The notes below the pieces were generated by a model that ran no database searches, was not told the DNA's origin, and saw only the letters and a program-made list of their open reading frames with translations. 64,000 bases of DNA from Halalkalicoccus sp. NIPERK01 (GTDB taxonomy: Archaea; Halobacteriota; Halobacteria; Halobacteriales; Halalkalicoccaceae): assembly GCF_030287405.1 (NCBI RefSeq), contig NZ_JASVVV010000003.1, forward strand, positions 186,001 through 250,000, in the 5' to 3' direction. Shown piece after piece: positions 55,602 through 64,000 of the stretch (positions are counted from its first letter, which is position 1; every line of letters begins with the position of its first letter). A program made the translations under genes and the position numbers.

Positions 55602-58600
55602 GTGACCGACGACACCCCGCTCGACGAGTTCTACGACGCGATCCAGGAACTGGGCCACCCGGTCGTCACCGCCGAGGAGGTCGCGCGGGTCCTCGACTGT
55701 ACGCAGGAGGAGGCCGATCGCCGACTCTCGGAACTCGCCGAGACCGGCGGGGTAGGCCGCCGGAACGTCGAGCGCGACCCCGTGGTCTTCTACCCCGCCG
55801 AGTGGGACCAGCAGGCGAGGCGCGAGCGGGTCGTCACCTTCCCCAACCGCCGCGAACTCGTCGTCTCGCACCCCGAGCAGTTCACCCGGGCGCGGCTCTC
55901 GACGTTCGCCCACCTCGTCGATTCGAACAGCGCGGGCGACGCGCTCTATCGCATCAGGGAAGAGGACATCTGGGGGGCGCCCTACGACGACCTCGCCGAT
56001 CTGCTGGTCGCCCTCCGGCGGGTGACCGGCGAGCGCCACGAGGCCCTCGAGGAGTGGATCACGAGCCAGTGGAAGCGCGCCCGACAGTTCACCCTGCGGA
56101 CCCACGAGGACGGGTACACCGTCCTCGAGGCGAGCAGCGAGAGCCTGATGGGCAACGTCGCCCGGCAGGTACTGGACGAATCGCACCTCCACGCGCCGAT
56201 CTCCGACACCGAGAGCTGGGTGCGCGAGGGCAGCGAGGCCGAGATCAAGCGGATCCTCTACGACGAGGGCTACCCCGTGCGCGACGCCCGCGATCTGGAT
56301 ACGGGCGATCCCCTCGAGGTCGACCTCTCGCTCGAACTCCGGGACTATCAGCGCGAGTGGGTCGAGCGCTTCGTCGAGCGGAAGGCGGGCGTCCTCGTGG
56401 GGCCGCCCGGCAGCGGCAAGACCGTCGCGGGCATGGGCGCGATGGCCGCGGTCGGCGGCGAGACCCTTGTACTCGTCCCCTCTCGGGAACTCGCCGCCCA
56501 GTGGCGCGAGTCGCTGCTCGCGAACACGTCGCTCGACGAGAGCCGGATCGGCGAGTATCACGGCGGGGAGAAGGAGATCCGGCCGGTGACGATCGCCACC
56601 TACCAGACGGCGGGCATGGACCGCCACCGCCGGCTGTTCGACGAACGGCGGTGGGGCCTCATACTCTACGACGAATGTCTTTCCGGCGATACCGTCGTTG
56701 AGACTTCAGACGGGAAAACGACGTTCGAGGCGCTGGATGCGAAGTATGAGTTCGATGATGGGTGGAACGAGGAGGTGGACCTCACAGTACGGACGTATGA
56801 TCTCGAACACGAGACCTATCAGTGGGACTCGGTTACAGGCGTATACAGAACGTCCGCTCCGGTTCAGCGGATCACGACCAACACTGGCCGTCGTTTGAAA
56901 GCCACGGAGGGACATACTCACCTCGTATTCGACCCGAAAACGTGCGAGATTCACGAACAACAGGGACTTAGGGAGGGAGACTACCTCGTCCAGCCGCTTT
57001 CGGAGCCGACCGCTCGACCGGCCGACACTGCCACCGCAGTAGATCTCGCGCGTGCCGAACTGCTCGGCTGGTTTATCGGGGACGGACACCTGAATCGGTA
57101 CGACGACGTGAAGTTTTCGTTCTCTCGCCGCTCGAACGAGCAGATAGCTATCCTAACCCAGTTGTGTGACTCACTCGGAGCAACGTATTCGACGTTCGAG
57201 AACGCGCGTGGTGATCGCACCCTATGGATCCCGAAGCTACGCGAGACGCTCGATTGGCAAGGCCCGTCTGGCAACAAAACAACCACCGTTTCCGTTCCGG
57301 ACGAGAGTTACGTGTGGTCCGAAGATCGTATCGGCGCACTCCTCCGAGGACTGTTCGATGCTGAGGGGTCCATCGATCCGAAGGGACGTATCGAATTCGA
57401 TACGACATCGGAGCAGTTGGCGACTGATGTCTCTTTGCTCCTTCAGAAAGTGGGGATCATGGTTCGACGTCATACCCTCGAACGCGAGAGTCCACGACAC
57501 AACACGATTCATCGACTGTACGTTCCCTCGTTCTACGGTCCCCGGTTCAGGGAACGAGTCGGGTTCCGATTCGACCACAAGTCGAACCGGCTTACCGATG
57601 GAGATACTCCAGCGACTGGACTGCCAGTTGGACCGTTCCTGTCGGCAGTGAAGGACGATCTGCGCCTTACTGGGAGCGAATTGGGTTCGATGATGGATAT
57701 ATCGAGGACCACCGTCGACGACGTTATTCGCGGAAAGTACCAGCTTGGACAGCGAAATCTGCACGCACTTACCGACGGTTTAGCACAGTATGCGGACGAA
57801 ACTGCCGCTGACGCTGCGACTGCTCGCAAGCAGTACAATATCACGTTCGAACGCCTCGCTACCGCGATGGACGTTTCACTCGGTACTGCACACCGGCAGT
57901 TCGGATCAAAAACCTCAGCCGCCCGCGACGCTGTCGCAGAGATCGTCGTTTCTCGTCAAAAACGTGCAGTAGAGTACGTTCGACGGTTAAAGGAGCTTAC
58001 GAACGTTAACGTCCTCCGCGTCGATGATATCGAAGAGATCGGGACAGAGACTGTCTACGATTTCGAGACGGAATCGCACACGTTCCTCGCGAACGGAATC
58101 CTGACGCACAACTGCCACCACATTCCCGCGCCGATCTTCCGCCAGAGCGCGGACCTCCAGTCGAAACACCGGCTGGGGCTGTCGGCGACCCCCGTCAGGG
58201 AAAGCGACGACGAGGCCGAGATCTTCACCCTGATCGGCCCGCCGATCGGCACCGACTGGTCGGCGCTGTTCGAGGCGGGCTACGTGATGGAACCGGACGT
58301 GGAGATCCGCTACGTCCCGTGGGCGAGCGAGGCGGCAGAATCCGAATACGCGAGCGCGCTGGGCCACGAGCGCCGGCAGGTCGCCGCCTCGAACCCCGCG
58401 AAACTCGCGGAGATCCGCCGCCTGCTCGAGGATCACGCGGAGGAGAAGGTCCTGATCTTCGTCGACTGGCTCGAACAGGGCGAGGAGTACGCCGAGGCGC
58501 TCGACATCCCCTTCCTGAGCGGCGAGACCCGCTACGCGAAACGCGAGCGCCTCCTCTCGGAATTCAGGCATGGAACGCGCGACGTCCTGCTGGTCTCGCG

Positions 58601-58841
58601 GGTGGGCGACGAGGGGATCGACCTGCCCGCGGCGACGGTCGCCATCGTCGCGAGCGGGCTCGGGGGGTCGCGCCGACAGGGTGCCCAGCGCGCGGGCCGG
58701 ACGATGCGTCCCGTCGGCGGCGCACAGGTGTACGTGCTCGCGACGCGGGGGACCGAGGAGGAGGAGTTCGCGCGCGGACAGATGCGTCACCTCCAGCAGA
58801 AGGGCGTGAACGTCCTCGAAACGGACGCCGAGACCGCCTGA
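55602..58841 (+). CDS. XPB/Rad25-like superfamily 2 helicase carrying an intein
   Basis: A 1079-residue precursor: a 600-residue host helicase plus a 479-residue intein at residues 359-837. The host has an N-terminal wHTH-like part (VVTAEEVARVLDCTQEEADRRL), Walker A VGPPGSGKTVAG (about 266), VPSRELAAQW (Ia), TYQTAG, motif II LYDE|CHH, LGLSATP (III), and helicase domain 2 with VLIFVDWLEQG and QRAGRTMRP (VI). This fits the XPB/Ssl2 family of repair and promoter-opening helicases. The GTG start at 55602 lies about 27 bp after TATA-like CCGTTTAGCCC. Splicing is needed to rebuild the DECHH box. Confidence 0.9.
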   Translation: MTDDTPLDEFYDAIQELGHPVVTAEEVARVLDCTQEEADRRLSELAETGGVGRRNVERDPVVFYPAEWDQQARRERVVTFPNRRELVVSHPEQFTRARLSTFAHLVDSNSAGDALYRIREEDIWGAPYDDLADLLVALRRVTGERHEALEEWITSQWKRARQFTLRTHEDGYTVLEASSESLMGNVARQVLDESHLHAPISDTESWVREGSEAEIKRILYDEGYPVRDARDLDTGDPLEVDLSLELRDYQREWVERFVERKAGVLVGPPGSGKTVAGMGAMAAVGGETLVLVPSRELAAQWRESLLANTSLDESRIGEYHGGEKEIRPVTIATYQTAGMDRHRRLFDERRWGLILYDECLSGDTVVETSDGKTTFEALDAKYEFDDGWNEEVDLTVRTYDLEHETYQWDSVTGVYRTSAPVQRITTNTGRRLKATEGHTHLVFDPKTCEIHEQQGLREGDYLVQPLSEPTARPADTATAVDLARAELLGWFIGDGHLNRYDDVKFSFSRRSNEQIAILTQLCDSLGATYSTFENARGDRTLWIPKLRETLDWQGPSGNKTTTVSVPDESYVWSEDRIGALLRGLFDAEGSIDPKGRIEFDTTSEQLATDVSLLLQKVGIMVRRHTLERESPRHNTIHRLYVPSFYGPRFRERVGFRFDHKSNRLTDGDTPATGLPVGPFLSAVKDDLRLTGSELGSMMDISRTTVDDVIRGKYQLGQRNLHALTDGLAQYADETAADAATARKQYNITFERLATAMDVSLGTAHRQFGSKTSAARDAVAEIVVSRQKRAVEYVRRLKELTNVNVLRVDDIEEIGTETVYDFETESHTFLANGILTHNCHHIPAPIFRQSADLQSKHRLGLSATPVRESDDEAEIFTLIGPPIGTDWSALFEAGYVMEPDVEIRYVPWASEAAESEYASALGHERRQVAASNPAKLAEIRRLLEDHAEEKVLIFVDWLEQGEEYAEALDIPFLSGETRYAKRERLLSEFRHGTRDVLLVSRVGDEGIDLPAATVAIVASGLGGSRRQGAQRAGRTMRPVGGAQVYVLATRGTEEEEFARGQMRHLQQKGVNVLETDAETA
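56676..58112 (+). mobile_element. Intein with LAGLIDADG homing endonuclease in the helicase DExH box
   Basis: The intein starts at Cys (TGT 56676-56678) after LILYDE and ends at Asn (58110-58112), with Cys as the first residue of the C-extein (CHHIPAP). Block A is CLSGDTVVETSDG, block B TEGHTHLVF, block F VYDFETESHTFLANG, and block G ILTHN-C. All splice residues (Cys1, block B His, penultimate His, terminal Asn, Cys+1) are present, so it should splice. Endonuclease motifs are LLGWFIGDGHL and LLRGLFDAEGS. Two helix-turn-helix-like stretches follow (about 57656-57780 and 57836-57930). GC and codon use are clearly lower than the host's, indicating transfer. Confidence 0.93.
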
Positions 58842-58886
58842 ACGGGATCGCACACGTTTTACTCGCGTGCGTGCGACTTCGAGTCG

Positions 58887-61028
58887 ATGTTCGATCCCGC
58901 AGTGGCCGTCGGATTCCTCCACGCCGGCGACCTCTCCGCCGAGCAGCGGGCCGCTCTGGAGTGGTGTGAGGCCGTCGCCCCGTTCGTCGAGACGGTTTCG
59001 ATCCCCGAAATCGCCGCCGGCACCGCCGATCTCGACCGCTACGACGTCTGTTGGTGGCACCGCGCCGCGCCGCTTGAGGACCTCGGTGCTTCCACGGCGG
59101 ACGCCGGTCCCGCCGTGCGGTCGTACGCCGAACGCGGCGGTGGACTCCTGCTCAGCCTGCGGGCGCTCTCGGCGGTCGACGCCCTCAGAATCGATCCCGT
59201 CGTCCCCGACCTGACGGGCGTCGAGGAGAGCGGGGAGCCGACGGGCTACCTGGCGAAGTCGATCTACGCCGACGACCCGCCGTTTGCGGCCTTCGACGAC
59301 CTCCGGATCCACACCTGCGAGCCCGGCCACGAGGTGCCCTACGCGCGCTACGAGCGCGTCCTCCCCGAACGGGGGGAGATGCTCGCGGCGACGGTCGACG
59401 GCGGGATGGACCGCTTTCACGAGCCGTCGCTCGTCTCGTGGGCGGTCGGGAACGGGTCCGTAGTGGGCGCGGGCAGCGCGCTCGCGTTCGATGGCCCCGT
59501 CGACGGGACCTGTGCGAGCAACCGCTCACAGCTAGTGGGCGACCTCCTCGCGCTCCTCGCCGAGGGCGACCACCCCGGAATCCACGACCCGCGCTCGGCG
59601 TCGGGACTGACGGCGATGCGCGAGCGCCTCGCGGGGGACCCGCTGCGCCCACAGTACCACCTCACGCCGCCGGCCAACTGGCTCAACGATCCCAACGGGA
59701 TCATCGAGCACGACGACCGGTATCACGTCTTCTACCAGTACAACCCCGCGGGCCCGATGCACGGGACGATCCATTGGGGTCACGCCGTCAGCGACGACCT
59801 CGTGCGCTGGGAGGACGAACCGGTCGCGCTCACCCCCTCGCCCGACGGCCCCGACCGCGACGGCTGCTGGTCGGGCTGTGCGGTCGAGAACGACGGCACG
59901 GCGACGGTCTTCTACACCGGCGGGCGGGGCCCCGTCCAACTGCCCTGCCGGGCGGACGCGGCCAATCCCGACCTCAGTCGGTGGAACAAGGACCCGAACA
60001 ATCCGGTGATCGAGCAGGTGCCCGAGGGCGTCGTCGGCTCGGACCACTGGGAGGCGGAGTTCCGCGACCACTGCATCTGGTTTTCCGACGGACTGTGGCA
60101 CCACCTGATCGGCTCCGGACTCGCGGACGTCGGCGGGGCGGTGTTCTACTACACCTCCCCCGACCTCCGCGAGTGGGAGTACGTCGGCCCGCTGCTGGTC
60201 GGCGACGGCGAGACCGGCGGGATGTGGGAGTGTCCCGAACTGCTCGAACTCGACGAGCGTGACCTGCTTCACGTCTCGAACTACGAGGACGTGATCTACT
60301 TCCTCGGGGAGTTTCGAGAGAACGAGTTCCACGCCGACCGGCGGGGCCTGCTCGATCACGGCGACCTGTACGCCCCCCAGTCGCTGTTCGGCGAGGAACG
60401 CTATCTCACGTGGGGCTGGATCCCCGAGTTGCGCGACGAGCGCGCCCAGTGGGACGCCGGCTGGTCGGGCACCCTCTCGATCCCCCGGGAACTCGCCGTC
60501 GAGGACGGCCAGCTACGCCAGCGTCCCGCCCCCGAACTCGAGGCGCTCCGGCGCTCGCACGCCCGCCACGTCGGCCTCGACGTCGAGGACGGTTCGCGGA
60601 AACTCGACGTTCGCGGACGGGCGATCGAACTCCGGGCGAGGGTCCAGACCGACGCGAGCGAGGCGGGTATCGGCGTCTTCGAGTCTCCCGACGGCGTCGA
60701 GCGAACCCGGATCGGGATCGAGGACGGAAAACTGGTCGTCCATCGCGAGGACTCGAGCCTCGCGGCCTCCTCGGTCGACCCCCGTGAACTCCCGATCGAC
60801 GACCTCGAACGACCCCTCGATCTTCGAGTGTTCCTCGATGACTCCGTTCTGGAGGTGTTCGTCAACGAGCGCCGCACCCTCTCGACGCGGGTCTACCCGA
60901 CCCGACCCGACAGCGACGGGCTCTCGGTCCACGCACACGGCGGTTCGGCGCGCTTCGAGGAACTCGAGATCTGGACGCTCGGGTCGGCGTGGAACGCCAG
61001 CGAACGCGGGCCGACATCGAATCAGTAG
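58887..61028 (+). CDS. GH32 beta-fructosidase with N-terminal accessory domain
   Basis: A 713-residue protein. Residues 1 to about 245 form a separate alpha/beta domain like a glutamine-amidotransferase fold (YDVCWWHRAAPLED ... ERGGGLLLSLRALSAV ... VGNGSVVGAGSALAF), not part of the enzyme. The GH32 five-bladed propeller begins at about 255 with WLNDPNG (nucleophile Asp), then EFRDHCIWF (RD motif; usual Pro replaced by His) and MWECPELLEL (acid/base Glu). A C-terminal beta-sandwich ends near 705. There is no signal peptide, so it is likely cytosolic sucrose or fructan hydrolysis. It is convergent with the GH68 gene, overlapping by 7 bp. Confidence 0.9.
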   Translation: MFDPAVAVGFLHAGDLSAEQRAALEWCEAVAPFVETVSIPEIAAGTADLDRYDVCWWHRAAPLEDLGASTADAGPAVRSYAERGGGLLLSLRALSAVDALRIDPVVPDLTGVEESGEPTGYLAKSIYADDPPFAAFDDLRIHTCEPGHEVPYARYERVLPERGEMLAATVDGGMDRFHEPSLVSWAVGNGSVVGAGSALAFDGPVDGTCASNRSQLVGDLLALLAEGDHPGIHDPRSASGLTAMRERLAGDPLRPQYHLTPPANWLNDPNGIIEHDDRYHVFYQYNPAGPMHGTIHWGHAVSDDLVRWEDEPVALTPSPDGPDRDGCWSGCAVENDGTATVFYTGGRGPVQLPCRADAANPDLSRWNKDPNNPVIEQVPEGVVGSDHWEAEFRDHCIWFSDGLWHHLIGSGLADVGGAVFYYTSPDLREWEYVGPLLVGDGETGGMWECPELLELDERDLLHVSNYEDVIYFLGEFRENEFHADRRGLLDHGDLYAPQSLFGEERYLTWGWIPELRDERAQWDAGWSGTLSIPRELAVEDGQLRQRPAPELEALRRSHARHVGLDVEDGSRKLDVRGRAIELRARVQTDASEAGIGVFESPDGVERTRIGIEDGKLVVHREDSSLAASSVDPRELPIDDLERPLDLRVFLDDSVLEVFVNERRTLSTRVYPTRPDSDGLSVHAHGGSARFEELEIWTLGSAWNASERGPTSNQ

Positions 61029-62311
61029 CCGCCGTACCCTTGTCGAGTCTCCTCGCGGTGGGACAGCCGTTCTTCGGGGAGAGCGGGTAGCTCCTCGGAT
61101 TCGAGCGGGATCCGTCCGTGCGAGAGTGTGCCCGTGATCCGCGTCCGGTCGCCGTCGAACGCGATTCGGACCGTCGGCGCGAGCGTGCCGCCGAACTTCG
61201 CCAACTGCTCGTCGGGCGACAGCGTCGCCACGTCGTCGAGCGTGAGCCCCCCGAGGTCGTAGTAGTTGAAAAAGCCGCTGACGAGCAGTTCCTCGCGGTG
61301 GGGGAAGGCGATCCACGAGTAGGCCTGATACGGCGCGTTCGCGGGGTTGGTGAGCACCAGCCCGGAGCCGTTGAGCGGGCGGTACTCCCCCCGGAGGGAG
61401 TCGGCGACGAATCCATACAAGCCGTCCGGTCCCTCTAAGCCCGGTGCGAACGTGTGGTCGTGGCTCGAGATAAAGAGGTAGTACCGACCGTCACGGACCA
61501 CGACGTGCGGGCGTTCGAGTTCCTGGTTGACACAGATCCCCTCCAAGAGCGGATCGCAGAGCTCCCAGTCCGTGGGATCGCCCGTCGGCGAGCGTGCGAT
61601 CCCGACGCTGCCGTTGAACTCCTCCCACACGGGGTCCTCACAGACGCCCTCGCCCTCCGGGACCGGGGTGTTGGCCTCGAACAGGAGGTAGGTCTCCCCG
61701 TCCGCGGGGTCCTCGAAGAACCACGGGTCCCGGAAGGTGTAGATCATTCCTCTATATTGCTCCTCGCGCTCGTAGCGCTCGCCGTCGGGTTCGAGTAGGA
61801 CCTCGTGCTCGAAGGGGCCCTCGATATCGAGCCCGGAGTCGTCGGCCTCGACGGTCCCCCCGAAACCGACCGCGAGGCGCTGCTCGTAGGTCAGATCGGC
61901 CTCGCCGACCCGACCCGAGGCGGTGTAGAAGACGTAGACCTCCCCGTCGTCGAGCAGCGCGGAGCCGGCCCACTGGCGGGAGCCCCGGGTCTCGCCCTCG
62001 AAGACGGGGCCGCCGTCGTGCCACGTCTCGCCCTCGCGCGAGTAAAAGTAGCGGATCTCGGCGACGTCGTGGCGCTTTCCGGGCAGGAGGTCCGCAGGCG
62101 CAGTCAGCGAGAAGATCACGCGCCACCCCCCTATAGAAGCGATCGAGCCGTCGCGCTCGCGGAGGAACCAGGTGTCCCAGCCGTGGACGTCCGGCGCCAC
62201 GGCCTCCCGCGGGGGATAGATGATCGGCGCGACCGTCTCGTCGGTGCGTTCGATCCTCGAGGCGTGCTCGCGGGTCCACCGAGGGGTGCGCTCGCGGCGC
62301 TCCGGAGTCAT
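61022..62311 (-). CDS. GH68 fructosyltransferase (levansucrase/inulosucrase family)
   Basis: A 429-residue GH68 enzyme that splits sucrose and transfers fructose to build levan or inulin, or to water. Landmarks are VHGWDTWFLRERDGS (nucleophile Asp in WDTW), GSRQWAGSALLDDGEVYVFYTASG, TFRDPWFFED (transition-state Asp in RDP) and CVNQELERPHVVVRDGRYYLF (acid/base Glu in the E-L-E-R-P region). No signal peptide is visible, unusual for an enzyme that in bacteria acts outside the cell. The ATG at 62311 is used; a GTG at 62326 adds five residues. It pairs tail to tail with the GH32 gene. Confidence 0.9.
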   Translation of the reverse strand: MTPERRERTPRWTREHASRIERTDETVAPIIYPPREAVAPDVHGWDTWFLRERDGSIASIGGWRVIFSLTAPADLLPGKRHDVAEIRYFYSREGETWHDGGPVFEGETRGSRQWAGSALLDDGEVYVFYTASGRVGEADLTYEQRLAVGFGGTVEADDSGLDIEGPFEHEVLLEPDGERYEREEQYRGMIYTFRDPWFFEDPADGETYLLFEANTPVPEGEGVCEDPVWEEFNGSVGIARSPTGDPTDWELCDPLLEGICVNQELERPHVVVRDGRYYLFISSHDHTFAPGLEGPDGLYGFVADSLRGEYRPLNGSGLVLTNPANAPYQAYSWIAFPHREELLVSGFFNYYDLGGLTLDDVATLSPDEQLAKFGGTLAPTVRIAFDGDRTRITGTLSHGRIPLESEELPALPEERLSHREETRQGYGGY

Positions 62312-62355
62312 ACTCGCAGTCCGCACATCGCGGGAAAAACGGTTGCGTTATCGCG

Positions 62356-63999
62356 TCAGTCGTCGGCGGGGGCCGGCGAGTCGCCCGACGAGACGCCCGT
62401 TCCGGGCCCGACGTCGATCCCCAGATCGTCGAGCTTCTCGTCGGGGACCACGCCGTCGACCCAGCCGCGGTGCTCGTAGTACTCCGCCTTCATCTCGTCG
62501 AGTTCGCAGTACTCGCCCTCGCTGGCGCCTTGGCCGGGCGTGCCGCCCTCCTCGAGGAACCGCTCGGGAAGGGAGTCGTCGCTCCCGTCGAAGCCGGCCA
62601 GGTTGTTGTAGTACCGTTCGAGGTTGTAGACGCGCTCGCCGGCCTCCATCAGCTCGTCCTCGCTGACGTCGAGCCCGGTCATCCCGTTGTACTGCAGCAC
62701 GTACTCCTCGATGCCCTCCGCGAACGCGTTGAACTTGCAGATGTCGAAGCTGTCCGAGATCGCATGAAGGTCCTGGAACGTCGCGGTGAGTTCGCCCTTG
62801 CCCTCGTACTCGTAGGGGTCGACCTTCTCGGGGATGCCGAGGATTTCGGCCGCGGGGGTGTACCCGCGCAGGTGACACGCCCCGCGGTTCGAGGTGGCGT
62901 AGCCGATGCCCATACCCTTCATACAGCGGGGGTCGTAGGCGGCGATCGCCTGGCCCTTGACCGAGAGCTTCGAGTCGTGGGCATCGAGTTCGTCCGCAAC
63001 GCCGTTCTGGCCCTCCGCGAGCAAGTCGGCCAAATCGTCCTCGCGGTTGGCGATCCGGGTGATCATGTCGATCATCTCCTCGGAGTCGCCCCAGTCGATG
63101 CCGTCCCCCAGCTCGTCGAGCTTGCCGCGCTCGGTCAGCTCCATCGCCATCGCCATGATGTTGCCGGCCTCGATGGTGTCGATCCCGACGTCGTTACACC
63201 GGTCGATCATGACGGCGATCTTGTCGCGATCGTCGTTCGCGGAGTTCGTCCCGAGCGCCCACGCCGACTCGTACTCGAACGACTCCATGCGGACGTTCAT
63301 CTCCTCGCCCTTGTGCATCGTCTGGACCTCGACCTCCTTCTTACAGGCGACCGGACAGGAGTGGCAGGTCGGCTCGTCGACGAGGATGTTCTCGCGGACG
63401 TTCTCGCCGCTGATCTTCTCGGCGTCGAGATCGTGCGGGCGGTCCTCCTCGAGGTCGTTGTACGCGTTGCCCGAGGTGTAGCGGCCGTTCTTCGTCGGGT
63501 GGCCGTCCATCTCCTCGGTGATGTTCATCAGGACGTTCGTCCCGTACATCGAGAGCCCGCCCTCGTTCGGGGCCGTAACGTCCGACTCCTGGATGAGCTG
63601 CATCGCCTGCTGATGGCCCTCCATGAACGTCTCCTGATCGGCCGGTTTGGGCATTTTCGTCCCGGATTTGATGACGATGGCCTTGAGGTTCTTGTTGCCC
63701 ATCACGCAGCCCGTTCCCCCTCTACCGGAGGCACGGTCGTCCTCGTTCATGATGCAGGCGTACTTGACGCCGTTCTCGCCGCCCTGGCCGATGCCCATAA
63801 AGGACATGTTCTTGCCGTAGGCGCCCTCGTGTTTCTCCTCGAGGAGCTCGCGGGTCTCGTGGGTGCCCTTCCCCCAGAGGTCCGAGGCGTCGTGAAGCTC
63901 GAGTTCGCCGTCCTCGACGACGGCGTAGACGGGCTCGTCGGAGCGCCCCTCGAACACCAGTCCGTCGAAGCCCGCCCATTTGAGTCGGGCACCCGACCA
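62356..63999 (-). CDS. Aldehyde:ferredoxin oxidoreductase family protein (5' end outside window)
   Basis: The frame is open to the window edge, so the N-terminal part is missing. About 547 residues are visible from SGARLKWAGFDGLVFEG. The AOR family binds a tungsten or molybdenum bis-pyranopterin and one [4Fe-4S] cluster. Cluster ligands appear in TCHSCPVACKKEV (C-x2-C-x3-C), with the fourth Cys in SFDICKFNAF. The family blocks GRGGTGCVMGNKNLKAIVI, ATSNRGACHLRGYTPAAEILG and AYDPRCMKGMGIGYATS are present. The acidic tail ends SGDSPAPADD. Haloarchaea keep several AOR paralogues; the substrate cannot be told. Confidence 0.93.
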   Translation of the reverse strand, partial: WSGARLKWAGFDGLVFEGRSDEPVYAVVEDGELELHDASDLWGKGTHETRELLEEKHEGAYGKNMSFMGIGQGGENGVKYACIMNEDDRASGRGGTGCVMGNKNLKAIVIKSGTKMPKPADQETFMEGHQQAMQLIQESDVTAPNEGGLSMYGTNVLMNITEEMDGHPTKNGRYTSGNAYNDLEEDRPHDLDAEKISGENVRENILVDEPTCHSCPVACKKEVEVQTMHKGEEMNVRMESFEYESAWALGTNSANDDRDKIAVMIDRCNDVGIDTIEAGNIMAMAMELTERGKLDELGDGIDWGDSEEMIDMITRIANREDDLADLLAEGQNGVADELDAHDSKLSVKGQAIAAYDPRCMKGMGIGYATSNRGACHLRGYTPAAEILGIPEKVDPYEYEGKGELTATFQDLHAISDSFDICKFNAFAEGIEEYVLQYNGMTGLDVSEDELMEAGERVYNLERYYNNLAGFDGSDDSLPERFLEEGGTPGQGASEGEYCELDEMKAEYYEHRGWVDGVVPDEKLDDLGIDVGPGTGVSSGDSPAPADD

Positions 64000-64000
64000 G

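Noticed and set aside
1-64000. CRISPR array or defence island
   Set aside because: No regularly spaced direct repeats, cas genes or known defence gene clusters were seen. The methylase at the left edge has no visible restriction partner.

Overview
The window is chromosomal DNA of a halophilic archaeon (class Halobacteria). The evidence is the very high GC, the strongly acidic proteins, the many genes with a TATA box about 25-30 bp upstream of the start codon and no room for a leader, twin-arginine lipoproteins, and archaeal marker genes: Kae1-Bud32, RadB, Cdc48, PAN, aIF5B, Nob1, Pus10, TrmY, archaeosine enzymes, SecF-SecD and Mch. The genus cannot be assigned from the sequence alone. Most of the window is ordinary core genome packed with short operons. 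There are no rRNAs, CRISPR arrays, integrases or transposases. One tRNA is present.

Layout. 1-8.2 kb: end of a DNA methylase, TrkA, a PIN-like protein behind a micro-ORF, RdgB, Kae1-Bud32 with ribosomal proteins S27ae and S24e, RadB divergent from a YqgF/RuvC-like protein, a small zinc ribbon and LarC. 8.4-17.5 kb: Cdc48, an HTH_10 pseudogene, thiamine-binding protein, Mch, a GTPase, a J-domain protein, TruA, UspA and an HTH regulator. 17.5-26.5 kb: M28 and M3 peptidases, PAN, pyruvoyl arginine decarboxylase, aIF5B and Nob1. 26.5-37.6 kb: PGI, SecF-SecD, RNase HII, membrane proteins, and the divergent pair pus10/trmY, whose products act one after the other on tRNA position 54. 37.6-37.9 kb: tRNA-Pro(CGG) followed by a 21-nt imperfect copy of its own 3' end.

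38.1-47.3 kb is an iron-type locus. It holds an ABC permease, a Tat-exported two-subunit dehydrogenase with a predicted [3Fe-4S] motif, two glycosyltransferases, a Tat lipoprotein binding protein and an RGP-like glycosyltransferase. Four start sites carry the same DtxR/IdeR-like palindrome (TTAGG-N4-CCTAA). No ABC ATPase is present. 48.4-55.6 kb: CHY zinc finger, Nudix, methyltransferase, tgtA-arcS (archaeosine), a MoaD-like pair and small conserved proteins. 55.6-58.8 kb: an XPB-like helicase interrupted in its DExH box by a 479-residue intein. 58.9-62.3 kb: convergent GH32 and GH68 fructan enzymes. 62.4-64 kb: aldehyde:ferredoxin oxidoreductase, cut by the window edge.

The least expected signal is a family of roughly 100-bp elements. 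Each has 12-16 bp inverted ends around a loop of about 70 nt and touches or nearly touches a stop codon. Copies at 6590-6687, 14873-14971 and 31784-31885 are related in sequence. Two further regions (32588-32699 and 11275-11380) share the layout but not clearly the sequence. They could be MITE-like elements or a family of 3'-end RNA structures. No gene-free stretch exceeds 300 bp. The longest are 35254-35506 (promoter and long leader of the Tat lipoprotein gene), 8232-8449 (upstream of cdc48, nothing else recognised) and 4871-5073 (rps24e promoter plus a nested hairpin).
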